Positions 39,208 through 48,194 of a stretch of 64,000 nt of DNA are shown one piece after another. The notes beneath the pieces are model-generated. The model was given only the letters and a program-made list of their open reading frames with translations. It was not told where the DNA came from and did not search any database. Position numbers and translations under genes: made by a program. Numbering within the stretch: position 1 is the first letter of the stretch; each line of letters begins with the position of its first letter. This stretch comes from Bradyrhizobium sp. 139 (GTDB taxonomy: Bacteria; Pseudomonadota; Alphaproteobacteria; Rhizobiales; Xanthobacteraceae): NCBI RefSeq assembly GCF_023074175.1, contig NZ_JADPKS010000012.1:1-64000 (forward strand), in the 5' to 3' direction.

Positions 39208-39696
39208 ATGGCAGAAAGCGCTCCGTCAGGCGGACACCCTATGACTGGACTTAAACCTTCCTCCGCATCCAAGGCGACCGGCGTCGAGGCACGCTGTGCC
39301 GCCACCGGCATGCGCATGACCGAGCAGCGCCGCGTCATCGCCCGCGTGCTGGCGGAAGCGGTCGATCACCCCGACGTCGAGGAGCTGTATCGGCGCTGTG
39401 TCGCCGTCGACGACAAGATCTCGATCTCGACCGTATATCGCACCGTCAAGCTGTTCGAGGATGCAGGCATCATCGAGCGCCATGATTTCCGCGAGGGTCG
39501 CGCGCGCTACGAGACGATGCGCGACAGCCATCACGACCACCTCATCAATCTGCGCGACGGCAAGGTGATCGAGTTCACCTCCGAGGAGATCGAGAAGCTC
39601 CAGGCCGAGATCGCGCGCAAGCTCGGCTACAAGCTGGTCGACCATCGGCTCGAGCTCTATTGCGTTCCGCTCGACGACGACAAGCCGACGTCTTAG
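39208..39696 (+). CDS. fur: Fur family metalloregulator (Fur/Mur)
   Basis: This 162-residue regulator has a winged helix (TEQRRVIARVLAEAVDHPDVEELYRR, then KISISTVYRTVKLFEDAGI) and the metal-binding HHDHLINLRDGKVIEF. The two cysteines that bind structural zinc in E. coli Fur (LICLDCG) are N and D here. In Bradyrhizobium japonicum, Fur is known to control mntH and irr and to respond to manganese, so a Mur-like role is plausible. ATG 39208 lies 6 bp after rimI; ATG 39241 has a better ribosome site (AGGCGGA) and may be the real start. Confidence 0.93.
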   Translation: MAESAPSGGHPMTGLKPSSASKATGVEARCAATGMRMTEQRRVIARVLAEAVDHPDVEELYRRCVAVDDKISISTVYRTVKLFEDAGIIERHDFREGRARYETMRDSHHDHLINLRDGKVIEFTSEEIEKLQAEIARKLGYKLVDHRLELYCVPLDDDKPTS

Positions 39697-39700
39697 TTCA

Positions 39701-40381
39701 GTGCCAATAGACCTCATCATCTTCGATTGCGACGGCGTGCTCGTGGACAGCGAGGTGATCTCCTGCCGCGCGCATGCGGATGTGCTGACCAAGCACGGCT
39801 ATCCGATCACATCGGAGCAGGTTCTGGTCCGCTTCCTCGGCGTGTCCGAGAAAGACGCGCGGCGCATGGTCGAACAGGAAATCGGCCGCAATCTCCCGAA
39901 CGATCTCGAGCAGCAGGTGAATGCGGCTACGCTGCAATTTTACGCCAGCGACCTGCAGCCGATCACCCATGTCGCCGCGGCGATTGGCGCAATCGATTTG
40001 CCCAAATGCGTTGCATCGAGCGGCACACCGGAGAAGATCCTTCATGGCCTGACTTGTGCCGGGCTATACGACCTGCTCGCGCCGCACATCTTTTCAGCGA
40101 GCCAGGTCGCACGCGGCAAGCCCGCGCCTGATCTGTTTCTGTTTGCCGCCGAACAGATGAAAACCGCTCCGGAGCGGTGCCTCGTGATCGAGGACAGCGT
40201 TCCCGGGGTGACCGGCGCACATGCCGCCGGCATGAGCGTGCTGGGCTTTCACGGCGGCAGCCACTGCCCGCCAGGCCACGCCGAGAGGCTGCGCGCCGCC
40301 GGCGCCGGATTGACGTTCGACGATATGCGGCAATTGCCGGACCTGGTGCGCCGCGTCGATGCGGACGCCATCGCCGGCTGA
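39701..40381 (+). CDS. HAD family hydrolase (phosphoglycolate phosphatase-like)
   Basis: This 226-residue phosphatase has HAD motif I IFDCDGVLVDSE (nucleophile D9, acid D11), motif II in CVASSGTP, the Lys in ARGKPAPDLFL and motif IV VIEDSVPGVTGAHAAGM. It matches subfamily IA sugar/glycolate phosphatases; the substrate is not determined by sequence. It starts with GTG 39701, five bases after the fur stop, so it is probably co-transcribed with fur. Confidence 0.88.
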   Translation: MPIDLIIFDCDGVLVDSEVISCRAHADVLTKHGYPITSEQVLVRFLGVSEKDARRMVEQEIGRNLPNDLEQQVNAATLQFYASDLQPITHVAAAIGAIDLPKCVASSGTPEKILHGLTCAGLYDLLAPHIFSASQVARGKPAPDLFLFAAEQMKTAPERCLVIEDSVPGVTGAHAAGMSVLGFHGGSHCPPGHAERLRAAGAGLTFDDMRQLPDLVRRVDADAIAG

Positions 40382-40558
40382 AATCGCCATTCCAGGTCCC
40401 CGCACGCCCGGAAAGCCGGAATTGCCGGTTTTGGCCCACAATTCCGGCTCCGCGCATGCAAGCGCCCCGGGAATGACGGCCTAAAACCCTCTCATCGCTG
40501 GATTTTCGCCGCTACAGCCTATATCTGGGGGCGATCCTCCACCTCAATTCCGGGTTCC

Positions 40559-41956
40559 ATGAAGCCGCCGCGCAAGCTGCACATCAAATCATATGGCTGC
40601 CAGATGAACGTCTACGATGCCCAGCGCATGGTGGACACGCTGGCTCCGGAAGGATTCGTGGAGACGGCCAGCGCGGAGGAGGCCGACCTCGTCATCCTCA
40701 ACACCTGCCATATCCGCGAGAAGGCCTCCGAGAAGGTCTATTCCGAGCTCGGCCGGCTGCGCGTCGCCAAGGACGAGGCCGCGCGCGCAGGCCGCGCGAT
40801 GCAGATCGCGGTCGCGGGCTGCGTGGCGCAGGCCGAGGGCGAGGAGATCGTGCGCCGTGCGCCGGTGGTCGACGTCGTGGTCGGCCCGCAGAGCTATCAT
40901 CATCTGCCCGAGTTGCTGAAGCGCGCCGGCGACGAAGGCCGCGCGATCGAGACCGAATTTCCCGCCGCGGACAAGTTCGGCTTCCTCGCGCAACCCAAGC
41001 CGGATGCGATCCGCGCGCGCGGCATTTCCGCCTTCGTCACGGTGCAGGAAGGCTGCGACAAGTTCTGCACCTTCTGCGTCGTGCCCTACACGCGGGGCGC
41101 CGAAGTCTCGCGGCCTGTCGCGAAGATCGTGGACGACGTGAAGCGGCTGGCCGACAACGGCGTGCGCGAGCTCACGCTGATCGGACAGAACGTCAACGCC
41201 TATCATGGCGAGGGACCCGACGGAAAAAGCTGGCGGCTCGGCAGCCTGCTCGAGCATCTGGCGCGGATTCCCGGCGTTGCGCGGCTGCGCTATTCGACCA
41301 GCCACCCCCGCGATGTCGATGACAGTTTGATTGCAGCCCATCGCGATCTCGGCGAGCTGATGCCGTTCGTCCATCTGCCGGTGCAGTCGGGTTCGGACCG
41401 GATTCTCGCCGCCATGAACCGGAAACATACCGCCGATGATTATCGGCGTGTCATCGACCGATTCCGGTCTGCGCGCCAAGACATTGCTTTTTCATCAGAT
41501 TTTATCGTGGGCTTCCCGGGCGAGAGCGAGCAAGATTTTCTCGCCACCCTCGCACTTGTCACGCAAATCGGCTACGCTGCAGCGTATTCGTTCAAATACT
41601 CCGCCCGGCCGGGAACGCCGGCCGCGGACTTGCAGGAGACGGTGTCCCCAGCCGACATGGACCAGCGATTGGAGCGGCTCCAGGAACTGATCGACAGCCA
41701 GCAATCGGCCTTCAACAAGGCTGCGATTGGCTCAACGGTCGATGTGCTGTTCGAGCGTCCGGCCCGCAAGGAGGGCCAGATCGTCGGCCGCACTGCCTTC
41801 CTCCAGCCTGCGCATGTGATGGCGTCGCCCGACATCATCGGAAAAATCCTGCCGGTGCGCATCGACAGCCTCGAGCGCTATAGCTTTCTCGGTGAGCTCG
41901 TGACGCCGCGCACGGCGCGCGAGCCCGCTTTATCGCAAATCGCCACTGGAGCCTGA
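40559..41956 (+). CDS. miaB: tRNA-2-methylthio-N6-dimethylallyladenosine synthase MiaB
   Basis: MiaB is a radical-SAM methylthiotransferase acting on i6A37 of tRNA. This 465-residue protein has N-terminal cluster cysteines in [19 protein letters not shown] and VAGCVAQ. The radical-SAM CxxxCxxC is in [16 protein letters not shown] near residue 165, and a C-terminal TRAM domain covers about 380-450. The length is normal. Together with tsaB it places two position-37 tRNA modification genes in this run. phoH starts 4 bp after its stop. Confidence 0.96.
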   Translation: MKPPRKLHIKSYGCQMNVYDAQRMVDTLAPEGFVETASAEEADLVILNTCHIREKASEKVYSELGRLRVAKDEAARAGRAMQIAVAGCVAQAEGEEIVRRAPVVDVVVGPQSYHHLPELLKRAGDEGRAIETEFPAADKFGFLAQPKPDAIRARGISAFVTVQEGCDKFCTFCVVPYTRGAEVSRPVAKIVDDVKRLADNGVRELTLIGQNVNAYHGEGPDGKSWRLGSLLEHLARIPGVARLRYSTSHPRDVDDSLIAAHRDLGELMPFVHLPVQSGSDRILAAMNRKHTADDYRRVIDRFRSARQDIAFSSDFIVGFPGESEQDFLATLALVTQIGYAAAYSFKYSARPGTPAADLQETVSPADMDQRLERLQELIDSQQSAFNKAAIGSTVDVLFERPARKEGQIVGRTAFLQPAHVMASPDIIGKILPVRIDSLERYSFLGELVTPRTAREPALSQIATGA

Positions 41957-41960
41957 ACCC

Positions 41961-43016
41961 TTGCCCAAAAGCGCATCGGATTCGTCCTCGTTCGCTCCCA
42001 CCCGCAAATTTGACCGCGACATGCAAGTTCCGCCCGAGACCCAGGTCGTCATCGACTTCGACGACAATCGCGCCGCTTCGGCGCTGGTCGGCCCCTACGG
42101 CCAGCATCTCGCGCAGATCGAGCGGCGGCTCGGCGTCGTCGTCGATTCCAAGGGCAACCACATCACGATCGGCGGCAGCCGCGACGGCTGCGACGCCGCG
42201 CGGCGCGTGCTGGAGACGCTCTACGCTCAGGCGGCAAAGGGGCAGGATCTCGACCAGGGCGAGGTCGAGGGCGCGATCCGCGCCGTGATCGCGCAGGGCT
42301 CGCTGTTCGAGTTCGACGCCAAGTCGCCCAAGTCCACCTTCGACAGCATCAACTTGCGCAAACGCCCGGTGCGCGCACGCACCGCAGCGCAGGACTCCTA
42401 CATCCGCGCGCTGAAGCGCCATGAGCTGGTGTTCGGCATCGGCCCTGCCGGCACCGGCAAGACCTGGCTCGCGGTGGCGCATGCCGCGCAACTGTTCGAG
42501 CGCAAGGAGGTCGACAAGATCATCCTGTCGCGCCCGGCCGTCGAGGCCGGCGAGCGGCTCGGCTTTTTGCCCGGCGATCTCCGCGAGAAGGTCGATCCTT
42601 ATCTTCGCCCGATCTACGACGCGCTCTACGACCTCATGGACGCGCGCATCGTCGAGCGCGCGCTCCAGACCGGCGAGATCGAGATCGCGCCGCTCGCCTT
42701 CATGCGCGGCCGCACGCTGACCAACGCCGCCATCATCCTGGACGAGGCGCAGAACACCACGTCGATGCAGATGAAGATGTTTTTGACCCGCCTCGGCGAG
42801 AACAGCCGCATGATCGTGACCGGCGATCCCTCGCAGATCGACCTGCCGAACGGCCAGACCTCGGGCCTCGCTGAGGCGACGCGTCTGCTGAGCGGCGTCG
42901 AAGGCATTGCGCAAGTTCATTTCAAAGCCGAGGACGTGATCCGCCACGAACTCGTGGCACGAATCGTCTCCGCCTATGAAGGGCTACCGCAGCGGCCGGC
43001 CGCCGGTAAATCCTGA
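41961..43016 (+). CDS. PhoH-like ATPase
   Basis: This 351-residue protein has an N-terminal KH-like region (VGPYGQHLAQIERRLGVVVD) and a PhoH ATPase core with Walker A GIGPAGTGKTWLA near residue 155 and Walker B AAIILDEAQN. PhoH proteins are linked to RNA metabolism, and the phoH-ybeY pairing is widely conserved, supporting a role in rRNA maturation. It seems to start with TTG 41961, just after miaB; ATG 42021 is the next choice and would keep all recognised domains. Confidence 0.93.
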   Translation: MPKSASDSSSFAPTRKFDRDMQVPPETQVVIDFDDNRAASALVGPYGQHLAQIERRLGVVVDSKGNHITIGGSRDGCDAARRVLETLYAQAAKGQDLDQGEVEGAIRAVIAQGSLFEFDAKSPKSTFDSINLRKRPVRARTAAQDSYIRALKRHELVFGIGPAGTGKTWLAVAHAAQLFERKEVDKIILSRPAVEAGERLGFLPGDLREKVDPYLRPIYDALYDLMDARIVERALQTGEIEIAPLAFMRGRTLTNAAIILDEAQNTTSMQMKMFLTRLGENSRMIVTGDPSQIDLPNGQTSGLAEATRLLSGVEGIAQVHFKAEDVIRHELVARIVSAYEGLPQRPAAGKS

Positions 43017-43077
43017 CGAGACAACAGCCGGACCATACGGGCGCGGACACGGCGCCCTTTCGTTCCGAATAAACAAG

Positions 43078-43587
43078 ATGTCACATCCAAACCTTCCCAT
43101 GACCGAGGTCCTCGTCGTCGCCGATTGCTGGCAGAGCGAGCCCGACGCCGAAGCCGTGATCCAGCGCGCGGTTGCGGCCGCCGCCGAGAGTGTCGACGAA
43201 GACGTCGCAGGGGCGGAAGTGGCCGTCATGCTGACCGATGATACCGGCATCCGCACGCTCAACAGCAACTGGCGCGGCCTCGACAAGCCGACCAACGTGC
43301 TGTCGTTCCCGGCGCTCCAGCCGGAGGGCGAGTGGAAGCCCGGCGATGCGCCGCGCATGCTCGGCGACATCGCTATCGCCTATGAAACGATGCGGCGCGA
43401 GGCGGACGAGGAACAGAAGCCATTCGACCATCATTTGAGTCATCTCGCCGTGCATGGTTTCCTGCACCTGATCGGCTACGACCACGAGAACGACGGCGAC
43501 GCGGAGGAGATGGAAGCGCTCGAACGAGAGATCCTGGCCCATCTCGGCATTCCCGATCCCTATGCAGACCGCCCGGGGACGCATTGA
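43078..43587 (+). CDS. ybeY: Endoribonuclease YbeY (rRNA maturation)
   Basis: YbeY is a zinc endoribonuclease for 16S rRNA 3' maturation and ribosome quality control. This 169-residue protein has the signature HLAVHGFLHLIGYDHEND, giving the three zinc-binding His, and the preceding RGLDKPTNVLSFP block. ATG 43078 was chosen; ATG 43099 (MTEVLVVAD) is an alternative. corC starts one base after its stop. Confidence 0.94.
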   Translation: MSHPNLPMTEVLVVADCWQSEPDAEAVIQRAVAAAAESVDEDVAGAEVAVMLTDDTGIRTLNSNWRGLDKPTNVLSFPALQPEGEWKPGDAPRMLGDIAIAYETMRREADEEQKPFDHHLSHLAVHGFLHLIGYDHENDGDAEEMEALEREILAHLGIPDPYADRPGTH

Positions 43588-43588
43588 G

Positions 43589-44707
43589 ATGCCGGATTCC
43601 GACCCGATTCACGACAATCCGCGCAATACGGCCAATTTGCCGGTCGTGGTAACGCCCGGCGAGGTGACGCGCCCGACCGCGGAAGGCTGGCTGCTGCGTG
43701 CCATTCGCAGCCTGTTCGGCTGGAAGGCCGGATCGGTGCGCGACGATCTCCAGGTCGTGCTCGATGCCTCGACGCCTGACGACACGGGTTTCTCGACCGT
43801 CGAGCGCACCATGTTGCGCAACATCCTCGGTCTGCACGAGCGCCGCATCGCCGACGTCATGGTGCATCGCGCTGACATCATCGCGGTGAAGCGCGACATT
43901 CCGCTCGGCGAGTTGATGGACCGCTTCGAAAGCGCCGGTCATTCGCGCCTCGTCGTCTACAACGAGACCTTGGACGATCCCGTCGGCATCGTCCACATCC
44001 GCGACCTGCTCGCCTTCATGACCGCGCGTGCACGCGTGTCGGACGCCGCCAAGACCAAGCGCAAAAAACCGCTGCCGGCCGGGCTCGATCTGCGTACCGT
44101 CGACCTCGCGCTGCCGCTCGGGGAGGCGCGCATCATCCGCAAGCTGCTTTACGTGCCGCCGTCGATGCGGGCGATCGACCTGCTGGCGCAGATGCAGGCC
44201 ACGCGCATTCATCTGGCGCTGGTGGTCGACGAATATGGCGGCAGTGACGGGCTGGTTTCGCTGGAGGACATCGTCGAGCAGATCGTCGGCGAAATCGACG
44301 ACGAGCACGACAGCGACGAGCCGCCCTCGATCGTGCGCCTGCCCGACAACGCCTTCATCGCCGATGCCCGCGCCAGCCTCGAGGACGTCCGCGCGGTGAT
44401 CGGCGAGGATTTCGTCACCGGCGAGGCCGGTGAGGAGGTCGAGACGCTCGGCGGCTATCTCGTCAGCTTCGTCGGGCGCCTGCCGGTGCGCGGCGAGGTG
44501 ATCTCGGGCCCAGGCAATTACGAGATCGAGGTGCTCGATGCCGATCCGCGCCGCGTCAAGCGGCTGCGCATCGCGACGCGGAAGGAGCGTCCCGCGCCGC
44601 GTACCCAGCGCGAGAGCCGCCGCCGCGAGGCCGCGCCGGAGAGCGGTCAGCCACCTTCGAGCGATACGCCCACCCCGCCGCCGAGCGACGGGTCCGGTCC
44701 GCAGTGA
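43589..44707 (+). CDS. Hemolysin-family/CorC protein with paired CBS domains
   Basis: This 372-residue protein lacks the membrane DUF21 domain and so matches soluble CorC (YbeX) rather than TlyC-type transporters. It has paired CBS domains (ERRIADVMVHRADIIAVKR, then PPSMRAIDLLAQMQATRIHL) and a C-terminal CorC/HlyC domain (VETLGGYLVSFVGRLPVRGE). It ends in a Pro/Ser/Arg-rich tail. YbeX has been connected to magnesium homeostasis and ribosome function. The stop overlaps lnt by 4 nt, as in the E. coli ybeZ-ybeY-ybeX-lnt order. Confidence 0.92.
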   Translation: MPDSDPIHDNPRNTANLPVVVTPGEVTRPTAEGWLLRAIRSLFGWKAGSVRDDLQVVLDASTPDDTGFSTVERTMLRNILGLHERRIADVMVHRADIIAVKRDIPLGELMDRFESAGHSRLVVYNETLDDPVGIVHIRDLLAFMTARARVSDAAKTKRKKPLPAGLDLRTVDLALPLGEARIIRKLLYVPPSMRAIDLLAQMQATRIHLALVVDEYGGSDGLVSLEDIVEQIVGEIDDEHDSDEPPSIVRLPDNAFIADARASLEDVRAVIGEDFVTGEAGEEVETLGGYLVSFVGRLPVRGEVISGPGNYEIEVLDADPRRVKRLRIATRKERPAPRTQRESRRREAAPESGQPPSSDTPTPPPSDGSGPQ

Positions 44708-46317
44708 CCCCATTCCAGCGGCTTCGGCAGATTGCGCTTGCCATCATCCTCACCTGGGGATGGAAGCGCGCGCTCATCGCGATGGGCTGCGGCGCGCTGT
44801 CGGTGCTGGCGCTGGCGCCGTTCAACGTCTTTCCGGTGCTGTTCATTACTTTCCCGGTGCTGGTCTGGCTGATCGACGGGGCGGGCGCCGGACGATATCG
44901 CGGTGTCCCCGCCGCGGCGTTGACCGGCTATTGGTTCGGGCTCGGCTATTTCGTCCCCGGCCTCTACTGGATCGGCTACGCGTTCTTCGTCGACGCCGAC
45001 CTGTTCGCGTGGCTGACGCCGTTCGCCGTGCTTGGCTTGCCGGCCTATCTCTCCATCTTCACCGCGATCGGTTTTGCGCTGGCCCGCCTGCTCTGGACCA
45101 AGGATGCCACGCGCATCTTGGCCCTCGCCGCAAGCCTCACCATCGCCGAATGGCTGCGCGGTCACGCGTTAACCGGCTTCCCCTGGAACGCGTTCGGCTA
45201 TGCCCTGTCCGAACCGCTGCCGCTGGCGCAGACGGCGTCGCTGATCGGCCTGTGGGGCATGACGTTCCTCGCGATCGCGATCTTCGCGAGCCCCGCGGCG
45301 CTGATCGACCGCACGCCTGATCGCCGCCCGGCGTGGCGCGCGCCGACTGCTGCGATTGCGCTTCTGATCGTCATGAGCATCTTCGGCGCGATCCGACTGT
45401 CGCTGCATCCGACCACGATGGTCGCGGGCGCCAAGCTGCGCCTGATGCAGCCGGACCTCCAGCAGAACGCGAAATTCAACTACGCCGCCAAGGCGGAGGT
45501 GATGAAGAAATATCTGGCGCTGTCGGACCGCGCCTCGGGGCCGCAATCGACCGGCGTGCGCGATGCCACCATCCTGATCTGGCCGGAATCCGCGTTTCCG
45601 TTCTTCCTGACCCGCGAAGCCGACGCGATGGCCGGGATCGCCGAGCTTCTGCCGAAGGGCACGGTGCTGATCACGGGCTCGGTCCGCGCCCCCGACTTGC
45701 CGCGGGGCACACCGATCACGCGCGCCTATAATTCGATCTACGTGATCGATCACGACGGCAGCGTGCTCTCGGTCTACGACAAGCTGCACCTCGTGCCGTT
45801 CGGCGAATTCCTGCCCTACCAGGGCCTGATGGAGAAGCTCGGCTTCGAGCAGCTCACGCGCGTGCGCGGCGGCTTCATTCCGGGCACCGTGCGGCATGCA
45901 CTGCCGGTGCCCGGTGCGCCGCCCGCGCTGCCGCTGATCTGCTACGAAGCAATTTTTCCAGGCGAGGTCGCCGGCCGCAATGAGCGCCCCGGCTGGATCG
46001 TGAACCTCACCAATGACGGCTGGTTCGGCATCTCGACCGGCCCCTATCAGCATCTGGAGCAGGCGCGGATGCGCGCGATCGAACTCGGACTGCCGCTGGT
46101 CCGCTCCGCCAATACCGGCGTCTCGGCGGTGATCGATCCGGTGGGACGAACCGTTGCCAGCCTCGGCCTCGGCGTGGAAGGCATTTTGGATGCAAGCCTG
46201 CCCGCCGCAATCCCGCCGACCGTCTATGCGCGGGTGGGCGACGTGCCCGCAGCCATGCTGGTTGCGCTGGCAGTGATGCTGGCGGTCCGCCGGCGTGCTG
46301 CCAAACGGCACCCCTGA
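44704..46317 (+). CDS. lnt: Apolipoprotein N-acyltransferase
   Basis: Lnt adds the third acyl chain to bacterial lipoproteins at the outer face of the inner membrane. This 537-residue protein has about six N-terminal helices and a periplasmic nitrilase-like domain. The catalytic triad is visible: Glu in IWPESAFPFF, Lys in YDKLHLVPFGEFLPY and Cys in PLICYEAIFP. It begins with GTG 44704 overlapping the corC stop (GTGA) and ends with a final helix and basic tail. The length agrees with the family. Confidence 0.96.
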   Translation: MTPFQRLRQIALAIILTWGWKRALIAMGCGALSVLALAPFNVFPVLFITFPVLVWLIDGAGAGRYRGVPAAALTGYWFGLGYFVPGLYWIGYAFFVDADLFAWLTPFAVLGLPAYLSIFTAIGFALARLLWTKDATRILALAASLTIAEWLRGHALTGFPWNAFGYALSEPLPLAQTASLIGLWGMTFLAIAIFASPAALIDRTPDRRPAWRAPTAAIALLIVMSIFGAIRLSLHPTTMVAGAKLRLMQPDLQQNAKFNYAAKAEVMKKYLALSDRASGPQSTGVRDATILIWPESAFPFFLTREADAMAGIAELLPKGTVLITGSVRAPDLPRGTPITRAYNSIYVIDHDGSVLSVYDKLHLVPFGEFLPYQGLMEKLGFEQLTRVRGGFIPGTVRHALPVPGAPPALPLICYEAIFPGEVAGRNERPGWIVNLTNDGWFGISTGPYQHLEQARMRAIELGLPLVRSANTGVSAVIDPVGRTVASLGLGVEGILDASLPAAIPPTVYARVGDVPAAMLVALAVMLAVRRRAAKRHP

Positions 46318-46355
46318 TCACGCCTCTCGCCGGCGCAGCGGCCAGAATCCTTTGA

Positions 46356-46375
46356 CAACCGTAGTCCCACGGTTG
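46356..46375. promoter_or_regulatory. Palindrome flanked by TTGACA repeats upstream of the XRE gene
   Basis: CAACCGT (46356-46362) and ACGGTTG (46369-46375) are perfect inverted repeats; TTTGACAACC and GGTTGACAG overlap the arms so that TTGACA occurs at both ends. It may be an operator overlapping a -35 element. Confidence 0.4.
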
Positions 46376-46538
46376 ACAGACTGCACGCGCGCTCCTCATT
46401 CTGCACCGGCTGCAAAAGACAGTGGGTGTTGCTAAATTTCTCCGCAATGTTTCCCAATAAGAGGGTCTGATTTTGACGATGCTGGCACCGGAGGCATTCT
46501 TGTGATTGCGCCGAAGGTGATGTTTGGAGGCTGAGGAA

Positions 46539-46952
46539 ATGTCGAAAGCGCCCAACCCTGTTGACAAATATGTCGGCAGCCGCGTGCGTATGCGCCGCAT
46601 CATGTTGGGCATGAGTCAGGAAAAGCTCGGTGAAGCTTTGGGCCTGACTTTTCAGCAGGTCCAGAAGTACGAGAAGGGCACGAATCGCGTCGGCGCGAGC
46701 CGCATTCAGCAGATCGCCGAGATTCTCCAGGTGCCGGTGTCGTTCCTGTTCGAGGGCGGACCGAGCGGCGTAGCTGGCCCGGACGGCTTCGCCGAAGGCG
46801 CTTCGCCCTCCTACGTGTCGGACTTCCTCGCGACCTCCGAAGGTCTCGCTTTGACCAAGGCGTTCACCCGGATCACTGATTCGAAGATGCGCCGCTCGAT
46901 CGTCGATCTCGTCGAGCAGATCGCGGCCCGCGAAGGTCCCGACAAACGGTGA
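46539..46952 (+). CDS. XRE family helix-turn-helix transcriptional regulator
   Basis: This 137-residue regulator has a single HTH of the lambda-repressor/SinR type at about residues 15-70 (RRIMLGMSQEKLGEALGLTF followed by QQVQKYEKGTNRVG). A short C-terminal helical domain follows, with no ligand-binding module recognised. It resembles the small PhrR-like regulators common in rhizobia, which respond to acid or other stress in some species. TGAGGAA precedes ATG 46539. Palindromes lie upstream (46356-46375) and downstream (46959-46978), which could be operators. It has a 221-bp gap after lnt and is likely independently transcribed. Confidence 0.9.
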   Translation: MSKAPNPVDKYVGSRVRMRRIMLGMSQEKLGEALGLTFQQVQKYEKGTNRVGASRIQQIAEILQVPVSFLFEGGPSGVAGPDGFAEGASPSYVSDFLATSEGLALTKAFTRITDSKMRRSIVDLVEQIAAREGPDKR

Positions 46953-46958
46953 CGCGAC

Positions 46959-47000
46959 GTCTCAATCCGATTTGAGACTGCGTCAAATCTGGCCTATGTC
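46959..47000 (+). promoter_or_regulatory. Candidate promoter with overlapping palindrome upstream of the M20 peptidase gene
   Basis: TTGAGA (46972-46977) and TATGTC (46995-47000) are 17 nt apart. The -35 element overlaps the right arm of the palindrome GTCTCAA (46959-46965) / TTGAGAC (46972-46978), so a repressor bound there could block the promoter. Confidence 0.45.
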
Positions 47001-47066
47001 GTCATTTGCGGCCGCGTTTTGGTGCGCGCCTCTTCGATGATGCGGTTCAAAGGCACAGATGCGTTC

Positions 47067-48194
47067 ATGATTAAGTCCAATTGGTTCGATTCCCAAACTA
47101 TTCTCGATGGCATCCGCCGCTGGGTGGAGATCGAGACGCCGACGGAAGCACCTGAACAGGTCAACAAACTGATCTCTGTGGTCGCGGAGCAATATCGCGA
47201 TCTGCCCGTCGCGCTCGAACGCGTCGGCGGCGTCGGCGGCTGCGGCGATCATCTCGCCGCTCGCTCGACCTGGGGCCAGGACCGGCCGGGAATTCTGGTG
47301 CTGAGCCACCTCGATACCGTTCATCCCATGGGATTCATCGAGCGCCTGCCGTTCAAGGTCGAAGGCGACAGCGCGTTCGGTCCCGGTATCTACGACATGA
47401 AGGGTGGCGCCTACGTCGCCCATCACGCCTTTCGCGCGCTCTGCGCCGCCGGCGATCGTTCGCCACTCGGTATCACGCATCTGTTCACCTCCGACGAGGA
47501 GATCGGCAGCCCCACCTCCCGCGCGCTCATCGAGACGGAAGGGCGCAAGGCCAAATACGTGCTGGTGACGGAGCCCGCGCGCGACGGCGGCAAGATCGTC
47601 ACCGGCCGCAAGGGCGTCGGACGATTCCGCGTGTTCATCAAGGGCGTGCCCGCACATGCCGGCACGCGGCCCGAAGATGGCCGCAGCGCCGTCCGCGAGC
47701 TTGCCAACGTCATCCTGGCGCTGGAAGGCATGAACGATTTGACACGCGGCGTTACGGTGAATGTCGGCGTGGCGCGTGGCGGCACGCGTCCCAACGTCAC
47801 GCCGGAAGAGGCCTATGCCGAGGTCGACCTGCGCGTGCCGAGCTTTGCCGATGCGGAAGAGTTCGTCGGCAAGATCCTCGGGCTGACATCGAAGACCGAA
47901 GGCGTCACCGTCAAAGTCGTCGGCGAACTCAATCGTCCGCCTTACGAGAAGAGCAATTCAGGTGCCTCGCTGTACCAACATGCGAAGGCGCTTGCTGCCG
48001 AGATCGGCTTCGATCTGATCGACACCCATACCGGCGGCGGCTCGGATGGCAATTTCACCGCCGCGCACACCGCGACGCTCGACGGGCTCGGCGTCGACGG
48101 CAAGGGCGCACATACCCATTATGAGCAGCTTTACGTTTCGTCGCTCGAGCCGCGCGCGCGGCTGCTCCATCGCCTGTACCAGACGCTGCGATGA
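47067..48194 (+). CDS. M20 family metallopeptidase (carboxypeptidase G2-like)
   Basis: This 375-residue cytoplasmic hydrolase has the dinuclear zinc site of M20 peptidases: His in VLSHLDTVHP, bridging Asp in GIYDMKGG, the Glu pair in SDEEIGS and a C-terminal His near GAHTHYEQL. The dimerisation domain lies between (about 180-290). Relatives are annotated as glutamate carboxypeptidase or acetylornithine deacetylase-like; the substrate cannot be decided. ATG 47067 was chosen; starts at 47019 and 47040 are possible. The trmB start overlaps its stop by 4 nt. Confidence 0.9.
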   Translation: MIKSNWFDSQTILDGIRRWVEIETPTEAPEQVNKLISVVAEQYRDLPVALERVGGVGGCGDHLAARSTWGQDRPGILVLSHLDTVHPMGFIERLPFKVEGDSAFGPGIYDMKGGAYVAHHAFRALCAAGDRSPLGITHLFTSDEEIGSPTSRALIETEGRKAKYVLVTEPARDGGKIVTGRKGVGRFRVFIKGVPAHAGTRPEDGRSAVRELANVILALEGMNDLTRGVTVNVGVARGGTRPNVTPEEAYAEVDLRVPSFADAEEFVGKILGLTSKTEGVTVKVVGELNRPPYEKSNSGASLYQHAKALAAEIGFDLIDTHTGGGSDGNFTAAHTATLDGLGVDGKGAHTHYEQLYVSSLEPRARLLHRLYQTLR

